Part shown: in pieces, positions 1-5,144 of the stretch
How positions within the stretch are numbered: position 1 is the stretch's first letter
How the letters are laid out: each line of letters starts with the position of its first letter
DNA from: Sulfurimonas sp.
GTDB taxonomy: Bacteria > Campylobacterota > Campylobacteria > Campylobacterales > Sulfurimonadaceae
Direction of reading: 5' to 3'
Length of the DNA stretch: 5,789 bases
Assembly: GCA_003978475.1 (NCBI GenBank)
Contig: QNZR01000199.1
Location: 1-5,789 of the forward strand
Program-made: the position numbers and the translations under genes
Notes under the pieces: generated by a model
Databases searched by the model: none
What the model was told of the DNA's origin: nothing
Seen by the model: only the letters and a program-made list of their open reading frames with translations

Positions 1-49
1 AAACCATTAAAAAGGCGCTAACTCCCAGCCAGAGCGTGCTAAATCGCAT
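1..49 (-). CDS. Unidentified membrane or exported protein, N-terminal fragment
   Basis: An ATG at 47-49 on the minus strand opens a frame that stays open to the left edge and encodes MRFSTLWLGVSAFLMV. One Arg followed by an uninterrupted hydrophobic stretch looks like a signal peptide or first membrane helix. The start lies inside the end of the acyltransferase gene (11-base overlap), the same overlap that gene has with miaB, so it probably belongs to the same leftward operon. An AGAGGGG purine run (complement of 60-66) lies about 10 bases upstream, slightly far for an ideal ribosome binding site. An in-frame stop just upstream limits the start to this ATG. Only 16 codons are visible, so no family can be assigned; a chance short frame is possible. 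Confidence 0.5.
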   Translation of the reverse strand, partial: MRFSTLWLGVSAFLMV

Positions 50-665
50 GACGCATCAACCCCTCTTTAATCTTCTTTGATGCCTCTTCAAAACTCAAGG
101 TATCAATACGAACGGGTTCAGAAACAAAGAACTCCAGTGTTCCAAACATTTTGGGAATCACAAACTTGTCCCAACTCTTCAATTGACGGTACCGGCTTGG
201 AACACAATGAAAAAAGACGATGGGAGCTTTCATCTTCTGTGCCAGCAGAACAATACCCTCAGATGCCTGATAGCGTGGTCCGCGCGGACCGTCGGGCGTA
301 ATACCCACATCATACCCCTCCTTAATGGAACGGAGTGCACGAAATAGCAGTTTTGTCGGATTTTTTTTCTCTGAGAAGAGCGGTTCAAAACCAAAAAAAC
401 TGACGGTTTTTGCCAAAAGTCTACCGTCAAAATGGCTGCTAATCATCACTTTTCCGCGAGGATTATGGCGTATTTTAGGATACAGCAACGGTTGCATCAG
501 CAAATCGCCATGCCAGAATGCAAAAATAATGGGCTCTTCGGGAATGGCTTCGGGCAGATGAAATTTTTTTTTGTTGGTCGCATAAATCAGCCTCATATAC
601 CAGCTTGCCAACCGCGGAAGGGTCACCATGGCAACACTCCGAAGCAGTGTTTTTTTATGCGACAA
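39..665 (-). CDS. DUF374-family lysophospholipid acyltransferase-like protein
   Basis: The 208-residue protein matches the DUF374 branch of the lysophospholipid acyltransferase superfamily. Seen: a hydrophobic, basic N-terminus (about 7-30) suited to membrane association, FWHG at 50-53, SSHFDGRLL at 76-84, and the family hallmark DGPRGPR at 125-131, followed by the conserved EGIVLLAQ segment at 136-143. A textbook HX4D acyltransferase motif is not obvious, as is usual for DUF374, so acyl-transfer activity and substrate are inferred; a membrane phospholipid or lipid A related acceptor at the inner membrane is likely. The start is TTG (663-665), supported by GGAG six bases upstream; an internal ATG at 627-629 also has GGAG seven bases upstream and would give 196 residues. 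I prefer TTG because it supplies the hydrophobic leader. The gene overlaps the end of miaB by 11 bases. It contains A7, A9 and A8 runs (complements of 650-656, 564-572, 361-368). Confidence 0.88.
   Translation of the reverse strand: MSHKKTLLRSVAMVTLPRLASWYMRLIYATNKKKFHLPEAIPEEPIIFAFWHGDLLMQPLLYPKIRHNPRGKVMISSHFDGRLLAKTVSFFGFEPLFSEKKNPTKLLFRALRSIKEGYDVGITPDGPRGPRYQASEGIVLLAQKMKAPIVFFHCVPSRYRQLKSWDKFVIPKMFGTLEFFVSEPVRIDTLSFEEASKKIKEGLMRHAI
564..572 (-). repeat. A9 homopolymer tract in the acyltransferase coding sequence
   Basis: Nine consecutive A residues on the coding strand (T on plus), spanning the Lys codons 32-34 after Asn31. It is the longest homopolymer in the window and could be prone to replication or transcription slippage. 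The frame is intact in this sequence. Confidence 0.6.
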
Positions 666-1959
666 CGATCTCTCCTATCTGTGAGAGTCGGGCACTCTGC
701 GTAATCTCTACTTCTGCAAACGTTCCTAAAATCTCTTCGCTTCCTTTGACGCGAATGGCAAGATTGTTATCGCTGCGTCCGGCGACATAGCCGTCTTGAC
801 GCAACTCCTCAAAATAGACACGGTAGCGCTGCCCGACATAGTGCCGGCTCTTTTCATCGAGTATGGCATCTTGCACGTCCTGTAGATGACGCAGACGCTC
901 TGAGGCGATCGTAGCCTCTACAATATTGTCATAATGTTCAGCTTCGGTATGCGGACGCGGTGAATACTTAAAACTGAATATCTGGTCAAATTTGACATGC
1001 TCGACCACTGCCATAGTATCGGCAAAATCGGCATCGCTTTCACCCGGAAAAGCGACAATAATATCGGTACTGATAAACGCATTGGGCGCCAAGGCACGCA
1101 AGGTATCAATACGGTTTAAAAACCACTCTTTGCTATAACCCCGTTTCATCTGCTGTAAAATTGCCGTCGAACCGCTTTGAAGCGGTACATGCATGCTTTT
1201 GCAGATTTTCGGATTGGTAGCAAACTCTTCAATAAACGCATCATCCATATGCAGAGGGTGCGGCGACGTAAAACGGATGCGCTCCAGCCCTTCAATGGCA
1301 CTGATGTCACGAAGCAGTTGTGTGAAATTCATCTTTGGATGGCTTCCGCTAAAGCGTCTGCCGTAATTGTTGACATTCTGCCCCAGCAAAAATACTTCAC
1401 GCGCACCGCGTTCAACACTGCGATACGCCTCATCTATAATGAGATTTGCGGGAATAGAGATCTCTTCGCCACGGTTATGCGGTACGATACAAAAGGTGCA
1501 CTGTTTGTCACAGCCGATGGAGATATTGATGAACGATTTATACGGACTGCTGCGAAACTCTTTAAAAGCAAATTCCGACTCATCGTAGCTGATCTCTGTT
1601 TCTACGGCTTTGTCCCGATGGAGCACGTCAGTAATTTTTGAGACATTACGTGCACCCAGCACAAAGTTAACATAAGGGGCACGCTTAATAATCTCTTCGC
1701 CAAGATGCGATGCCGTGCACCCGGTTACCCCAATTTTCGCCGAGTTTTTTTTGAGCTTGTTAAAGACTCCCAGCTCCGAAAAAAGTTTGTGTACCGGCTT
1801 TTCACGAACCGAACAGGTATTGATGACAATCAGATCCGCTTCGCTTGCCTCTGTCGTCAGTTCATAATGTTCTTTCTGATTCAATTCGGCAATCATATGC
1901 TCTGAATCACGAACATTCATAGCACACCCAAGTGTCTCAATAAATAATTTTTTTGCCAT
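655..1959 (-). CDS. miaB: tRNA-2-methylthio-N6-isopentenyladenosine synthase (MiaB)
   Basis: MiaB is a radical-SAM methylthiotransferase that adds a methylthio group to C2 of i6A37 in tRNAs reading U-starting codons, acting after MiaA. The 434-residue protein has the three expected domains. The N-terminal methylthiotransferase domain (about 3-105) carries cluster cysteines C12, C49 and C81. The radical-SAM domain (about 135-365) carries C150-x3-C154-x2-C157 within IGCDKQCTFC, followed by VPHNRGEE. A C-terminal TRAM domain (about 372-434) is the tRNA-binding part. The HNRGEE segment and the absence of an RimO-type signature favour MiaB over RimO or MtaB. Length is normal. The ATG at 1957-1959 gives the expected N-terminus MAKKLFIETLGC; the site AGAG six bases upstream is weak and overlaps the previous gene's stop, suggesting coupling to the HP0268-like gene 8 bases upstream. 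Codons 2-4 and 70-72 contain A7 and A8 runs. Confidence 0.97.
   Translation of the reverse strand: MAKKLFIETLGCAMNVRDSEHMIAELNQKEHYELTTEASEADLIVINTCSVREKPVHKLFSELGVFNKLKKNSAKIGVTGCTASHLGEEIIKRAPYVNFVLGARNVSKITDVLHRDKAVETEISYDESEFAFKEFRSSPYKSFINISIGCDKQCTFCIVPHNRGEEISIPANLIIDEAYRSVERGAREVFLLGQNVNNYGRRFSGSHPKMNFTQLLRDISAIEGLERIRFTSPHPLHMDDAFIEEFATNPKICKSMHVPLQSGSTAILQQMKRGYSKEWFLNRIDTLRALAPNAFISTDIIVAFPGESDADFADTMAVVEHVKFDQIFSFKYSPRPHTEAEHYDNIVEATIASERLRHLQDVQDAILDEKSRHYVGQRYRVYFEELRQDGYVAGRSDNNLAIRVKGSEEILGTFAEVEITQSARLSQIGEIVVA
671..675 (-). promoter_or_regulatory. Ribosome binding site supporting the TTG start of the acyltransferase gene
   Basis: The minus strand reads TAGGAGAGATCG before TTG, so GGAG sits six bases upstream of 663-665. 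It lies inside the final miaB codons, so the downstream gene's translation is probably coupled to that of miaB. A second GGAG (complement of 637-640) sits seven bases before the alternative ATG at 627-629. Confidence 0.6.
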
Positions 1960-1967
1960 TCACAGCT

Positions 1968-2213
1968 CTATTTGACGATATGCACTTCGTACATATACTC
2001 ATTCTCCAACAGACCATACTTCACCTCACGCATGTAAAAGCTCTTTCCACTGCTTTCAATATGATCTTGCAGGGCCAGAAGATCTTTGTGGGAATTGTCG
2101 CGATCAAAATAAAAAATTGCCAATTCTTCTTTGTTGATGGTATCTTCAATTTTTTTTAAGTCAATCTTTTTAGGCTTCTCTTTCTCTTCAGTACGTGCTA
2201 TTTTCAACTCCAT
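1968..2213 (-). CDS. HP0268-family small nuclease-like protein
   Basis: An 81-residue, lysine- and glutamate-rich soluble protein with no signal peptide or membrane segment. Its length, the core IFYFDRDNSHKDLL (33-46) and the C-terminal strand EVHIVK resemble Helicobacter pylori HP0268, as I recall that sequence. HP0268 is described as a small alpha/beta protein with DNA-nicking and RNase activity in vitro. Its cellular role is not established, and nuclease function here is inferred from family membership. Position agrees: the family sits immediately upstream of miaB in other Campylobacterota. The ATG at 2211-2213 has a strong AAGGAG site five bases upstream (complement of 2219-2224). It is the first gene of a leftward operon, about 30 bases from a predicted start site. 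An A8 run (complement of 2150-2157) lies in codons 19-22. Confidence 0.8.
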   Translation of the reverse strand: MELKIARTEEKEKPKKIDLKKIEDTINKEELAIFYFDRDNSHKDLLALQDHIESSGKSFYMREVKYGLLENEYMYEVHIVK

Positions 2214-2218
2214 ACAGG

Positions 2219-2224
2219 CTCCTT
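2219..2224 (-). promoter_or_regulatory. Ribosome binding site of the HP0268-like gene
   Basis: The minus strand reads AGAAGGAGCCTGT directly before the ATG, a near-perfect Shine-Dalgarno sequence at five-base spacing. It is the strongest such site in the window and fixes the start of the 81-residue gene. Confidence 0.8.
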
Positions 2225-2250
2225 CTGTTAGTGTTTATCAAATTTTTTGC

Positions 2251-2256
2251 ATTATA
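2251..2256 (-). promoter_or_regulatory. Predicted sigma-70 -10 box for the HP0268-like/miaB/acyltransferase operon
   Basis: The minus strand reads GAGATATAATGCAAAA, containing a perfect TATAAT. Transcription would begin near 2244, leaving about 30 bases before the ATG at 2213. No good TTGACA box lies about 17 bases upstream, but Campylobacterota sigma-70 promoters generally lack a conserved -35 element, so this does not count strongly against it. Confidence 0.6.
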
Positions 2257-2295
2257 TCTCTCTTTGGGTAAATATCTTATTAAGCATTTTTGGTG

Positions 2296-2301
2296 TATAA
2301 T
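2296..2301 (+). promoter_or_regulatory. Predicted sigma-70 -10 box for nusA
   Basis: A perfect TATAAT preceded by TTTTTGGTG, a T-rich then G-rich approach similar to Campylobacterota promoters. Expected initiation is near 2308, although the bases there are all pyrimidines up to A2312, so the exact start is uncertain. A clear -35 box is absent. The resulting leader would be about 70-75 bases. Confidence 0.6.
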
Positions 2302-2308
2302 TACTCTC

Positions 2309-2353
2309 TTCATAAAAATCGGCATTCCAAATACACCATTAACTTTTTATGAA
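2309..2353. repeat. 10-bp perfect inverted repeat in the nusA leader
   Basis: TTCATAAAAA at 2309-2318 is exactly complementary to TTTTTATGAA at 2344-2353, with a 25-base spacer. In RNA it would form an AU-rich stem whose 5' arm begins within a few bases of the predicted transcript start. It could be an mRNA-stabilising 5' hairpin, a regulatory leader, or a DNA dyad for a protein. A chance match cannot be excluded in AT-rich sequence. Confidence 0.5.
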
Positions 2354-2382
2354 CACTTTGAAATTACTACGCAGGGATTATT

Positions 2383-3510
2383 ATGGAAAAAATTTTAGAT
2401 ATCGTTGATGCCATCGCACACGAAAAAGGGCTACAACCCGAAAGTGTTACTGAGGCACTGAAGCGTGCATTCATTCAAACTGCCAAGCGCTGTATTGACC
2501 CCGACCTCTATTATGAAGCAGAGATTAACCCTGAGACCAAAACACTCACTCTGTTTCAATCCATTACCGTCGTCAATGATGACGATGCCCTTTTAAACGA
2601 CGAAGCGGAGTCCAATAAGTATATTTCATTACGTGATGCCAAGGCCATGGATGATGATGTTGAAGTAGGTGACCAACTTCAAATTGACCATAATCTCGAA
2701 GATTACGGACGCACGGCGGCCAGTTCACTGCACCGTGAAATCGAGTATCATATTCAGCGTCTGGTCGAAGACGAGCTCTATAACAAGTACAAAAACCAGG
2801 TCGGCAGCATTGTCTCGGGTCGGGTTGTTCATGTTGACAATGAACAAAATACCTTTATTGAAATGGATGAAATTCGTGCCGTATTACCTATGAAAAGCCG
2901 TATTAAAGGGGAGCTGTTTCAAGCAGGTGATGTCCTTCAGGCCGTCGTACGGCGTGTCAATATTGACAGTACCAACGGCATTAGCATTGAACTCTCCCGC
3001 ACCTCACCGAAATTTTTGGAGGAGTTACTGCATTTGGAAGTTCCCGAAATTAAAGACGGCATGGTCATTATTGAAAAAAGTGCCCGTATTCCCGGGGAGC
3101 GTGCTAAAATTGCCCTGCTCTCCACCCATCCGCAAGTCGATCCGGTCGGGGCAACCGTCGGTGTCAAGGGTGTTCGCATTAATGCGGTTAGCGAAGAGTT
3201 ATGCGGTGAAAATATTGACTGCATTGAGTATACAACCATTCCCGAACTCTTTATTGCCCGGGTGATGAGTCCGGCCATCATCAGCTCGGTGGTCATTGAA
3301 GGCAGTGACGATGATGGGACCAAAAAAGCCATTGTCACCCTGCCAAGTGACCAAAAATCCAAAGCAATCGGACGCAGCGGCATCAATATTCGTCTTGCCT
3401 CCATGCTGACGGGTATGAATATTGAGCTGGTCGAACTCGACGGAGAGAGCAGTATTCATACTCAAGAGAAAAAAGAGGGTGTCGAATCTCTTGAAGCGCT
3501 GTTTAAATAA
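2383..3510 (+). CDS. nusA: Transcription termination/antitermination factor NusA
   Basis: NusA binds RNA polymerase and nascent RNA and modulates pausing, intrinsic termination and rRNA antitermination. The 375-residue protein shows an N-terminal polymerase-binding domain (about 1-125), an S1 domain (about 138-205, GSIVSGRVVHVD to VVRRVN), KH1 (about 225-285, with IPGERAKIAL at 236-245, DPVGATVGVKG at 253-263 and GENIDCIEY at 275-283), and KH2 (about 290-352, with SKAIGRSGINIRLAS at 326-340). The C-terminal acidic repeats of the 495-residue E. coli protein are missing; a short tail of about 22 residues replaces them, as in other Campylobacterota. The ATG at 2383 follows an AGGGA site (2373-2377) by five bases. 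The gene is not next to rimP or infB, its usual partners elsewhere, and appears to be transcribed alone from its own promoter. Confidence 0.97.
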   Translation: MEKILDIVDAIAHEKGLQPESVTEALKRAFIQTAKRCIDPDLYYEAEINPETKTLTLFQSITVVNDDDALLNDEAESNKYISLRDAKAMDDDVEVGDQLQIDHNLEDYGRTAASSLHREIEYHIQRLVEDELYNKYKNQVGSIVSGRVVHVDNEQNTFIEMDEIRAVLPMKSRIKGELFQAGDVLQAVVRRVNIDSTNGISIELSRTSPKFLEELLHLEVPEIKDGMVIIEKSARIPGERAKIALLSTHPQVDPVGATVGVKGVRINAVSEELCGENIDCIEYTTIPELFIARVMSPAIISSVVIEGSDDDGTKKAIVTLPSDQKSKAIGRSGINIRLASMLTGMNIELVELDGESSIHTQEKKEGVESLEALFK

Positions 3511-3519
3511 CGTCTGGTG

Positions 3520-4128
3520 CTACTCTTTGGAAGCACTCTTGCTCTGCCTGTAAAAATAGAACGCAAGCAGTGCCGTAACACCCACTACCGCCACAATGGT
3601 AATTTGGGTAAGGTACTCTTTAATCAGCCTCTCATTATCGCCGATAAGATACCCCAAAGTAATCAGGACGGCTGCCCATAAACCTGCCCCAAGCGAGGTA
3701 TAGAACGTAAACACCTTGAGGTCCATTCGCGCCATACCGGCAGGAATGGAGATGAGTTGACGAATCCCGGGAATTAAGCGTCCGGTAAAGGTTGAAATGT
3801 GTCCGTGTTTGGCAAAGTAACGATCCATTTTATCGAGCGCCTCCGGTTTAATCAGTACATATTTACCATACCTTTGCAACACTTTTCTGCCAATCAACAT
3901 GGCGCCAAAGTAGTTAATAAACGCGCCGACAAGTGACCCTAAGAGTGCCATGGCAAAAATCATTGCCAGATGCATCTCTCCCTTGCTTGCCAAATACCCT
4001 GCGGGTATCAGTACCACTTCGCTGGGAAAGGGAATAAAAGAGCTCTCAATCGCCATTAAAACAAATATCCCCAAATATCCAAACTGAAAAATGGTATCTA
4101 CCATCCACTGTGCCATCTCTGCTATCAT
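3520..4128 (-). CDS. DedA/SNARE-associated family inner-membrane protein
   Basis: A 202-residue polytopic membrane protein of the DedA family. Hydrophobic segments lie at about 15-42 (interrupted by the re-entrant-type ESSFIPFPSE, 28-37), 53-79, 140-163 and 174-193. The family signature is at 117-131: R117, then IPGIR (119-123), then IPAG (128-131). In E. coli DedA proteins the arginines of this motif and acidic residues in the first segment are needed for function. Members have been linked to membrane-potential maintenance and, more recently, to transport of undecaprenyl phosphate back across the cytoplasmic membrane. The start ATG overlaps the murG stop (ATGA, 4125-4128), with AAGGA eight bases upstream inside murG, so translation is probably coupled to murG. 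This favours a carrier-lipid role, though that is inference. The 3' end faces nusA across nine bases. No gene symbol is given because paralogues cannot be separated. Confidence 0.93.
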   Translation of the reverse strand: MIAEMAQWMVDTIFQFGYLGIFVLMAIESSFIPFPSEVVLIPAGYLASKGEMHLAMIFAMALLGSLVGAFINYFGAMLIGRKVLQRYGKYVLIKPEALDKMDRYFAKHGHISTFTGRLIPGIRQLISIPAGMARMDLKVFTFYTSLGAGLWAAVLITLGYLIGDNERLIKEYLTQITIVAVVGVTALLAFYFYRQSKSASKE

Positions 4129-5144
4129 GTTATGTTTCCTTCTATGTATCTAATAATATTCTCACTCGCATCAGGCTCACCCAATGCCATCAGTCCTCTG
4201 CTCACTGCGGCCATGTCTTCATCCAGCAGCGCAACTATTTTCCCGGCTATCGCGTCACTCTGTCGCTGGCACCATGCCAGCTGCCGATCGACCAGAAATT
4301 TGGCATTGTAATACTGATGATCACCCGCGGCATAAGGGTAAGGAATGTACAATGCCGGCAGGGCATTGGCGCACAGCTCCCACAATGTGCTTGCCCCGGC
4401 ACGTGAAACAGCCAAATCGCTTCGCTGCAGCAACGCGGGAAGGTCACGGGTAAAGCCATAGAGTTCTACATGTAAATTCTTTGCCTCGTACGCTGCTTTA
4501 AGGCGTTCATAGTCGCGTTCTCCGGCTTGATGAATAATATGAATACCACGCTCTAAAAGTTCCGGTGCCATCTCAAGTGCCATATTGTTAATAAACGCTG
4601 CTCCTTGAGATCCTCCCAGAAAAATGACGGTTTGAATGCGCTCTCTGACACGAGCCGTCTCGTACAATGTCCGGTTCACGGGATAGCCTTTGACCGGGGA
4701 AGCCGTATCATAGGAGCTAAAAAAAGTGGTGGCATAGGGTTTGAGCAGGGCATTGAGTCTTCCCATAACGGCATTTTGTTCATGAATGAACAAAGGGATT
4801 TTTAAACTGACTGCCGCCAAAGATGCCGGTGCCGCCGAAAATCCTCCCACACTGATCACCGCATCAACCGATGACGACCTCAGTAGGGAACGTGACGTCA
4901 AAAATGCTTTGAAAATGTCAAAGAGCGACACCGCTTTATGCCAGCCTTTTTTATTGACCACGCCGCTAGTGGGTAAAAAATGAACACTCTCAAACGCTGC
5001 TTCATCGGCAAACCATGCCCGATCCTGCCCCGAAGTCGATCCCACATAAATGACCTCATCACCACGCTGTATTAACACCTGAAGCAGTGCTGAGGCAATA
5101 CTGAGATGACCTCCGGTACCGCCTCCGGTTATGACGACTCTCAC
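4125..5144 (-). CDS. murG: UDP-GlcNAc:lipid I N-acetylglucosaminyltransferase (MurG)
   Basis: MurG is a peripheral inner-membrane GT-B glycosyltransferase that transfers GlcNAc from UDP-GlcNAc to lipid I, forming lipid II. The 339-residue protein has the N-domain glycine loop GGGTGGH (7-13), a second glycine-rich loop SVGGFSAAPAS (98-108), HEQN (121-124), and the C-domain donor-binding segments GGSQGA (177-182), SRAGASTLWEL (247-257, with the donor-binding Glu at 256) and PYPYAAGDHQYYNA (268-281). After the first loop it reads HLSIA where most MurG proteins have H-x-x-P, a form I also recall from Campylobacter. The start is GTG at 5142-5144, fixed by the glycine loop position and by AAGGA six bases upstream. 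It overlaps the ftsW stop (GTGA) and its own stop overlaps dedA (ATGA), indicating a translationally coupled cluster. Confidence 0.97.
   Translation of the reverse strand: MRVVITGGGTGGHLSIASALLQVLIQRGDEVIYVGSTSGQDRAWFADEAAFESVHFLPTSGVVNKKGWHKAVSLFDIFKAFLTSRSLLRSSSVDAVISVGGFSAAPASLAAVSLKIPLFIHEQNAVMGRLNALLKPYATTFFSSYDTASPVKGYPVNRTLYETARVRERIQTVIFLGGSQGAAFINNMALEMAPELLERGIHIIHQAGERDYERLKAAYEAKNLHVELYGFTRDLPALLQRSDLAVSRAGASTLWELCANALPALYIPYPYAAGDHQYYNAKFLVDRQLAWCQRQSDAIAGKIVALLDEDMAAVSRGLMALGEPDASENIIRYIEGNIT
4137..4141 (-). promoter_or_regulatory. Ribosome binding site of the dedA-family gene, inside murG
   Basis: The minus strand reads AAGGA eight bases before the ATG at 4126-4128. It lies in the last codons of murG, which fits translational coupling and supports this ATG over the next internal Met, four codons later. 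Confidence 0.6.

Larger units (their letters stand above)
2214..2382. other. Divergent intergenic regulatory region
   Basis: This AT-rich 169-base gap between the leftward HP0268-like gene and rightward nusA is the only substantial non-coding stretch in the window. It holds two oppositely oriented perfect TATAAT boxes separated by 39 bases, a short leader for the leftward operon, and a leader of about 75 bases for nusA that contains a 10-bp inverted repeat. No RNA gene, riboswitch consensus or terminator was recognised. Confidence 0.8.

Noticed and set aside
1177..1641. 154-codon plus-strand open frame opposite miaB
   Set aside because: It is antisense to the conserved radical-SAM core. Its translation shows no recognisable domain and no convincing ribosome binding site, so it is a shadow frame.
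1745..1752. Run A8 followed by C in miaB (an A AAA AAC type slippery heptamer)
   Set aside because: The zero frame continues through a full-length, domain-complete MiaB. No stimulatory structure or useful alternative frame was seen, so programmed frameshifting is not supported.
2254..2277. Direct repeat ATATCT at 2254-2259 and 2272-2277
   Set aside because: A six-base match in AT-rich promoter DNA is expected by chance and the flanks do not extend it.
2195..2398. 67-codon plus-strand frame spanning the intergenic region before nusA
   Set aside because: It runs through both predicted promoters and into nusA out of frame, has no ribosome binding site, and its hydrophobic AT-rich composition reflects the non-coding DNA.
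2937..3404. 155-codon minus-strand open frame opposite nusA
   Set aside because: It lies entirely within the conserved S1 and KH coding region; its composition follows from nusA codons read in reverse and no family is recognisable.
3516..3537. Possible bidirectional terminator hairpin between nusA and dedA
   Set aside because: The stem is five Watson-Crick pairs plus one G-U with a 10-base loop and no flanking U tract, below what I would call an intrinsic terminator.
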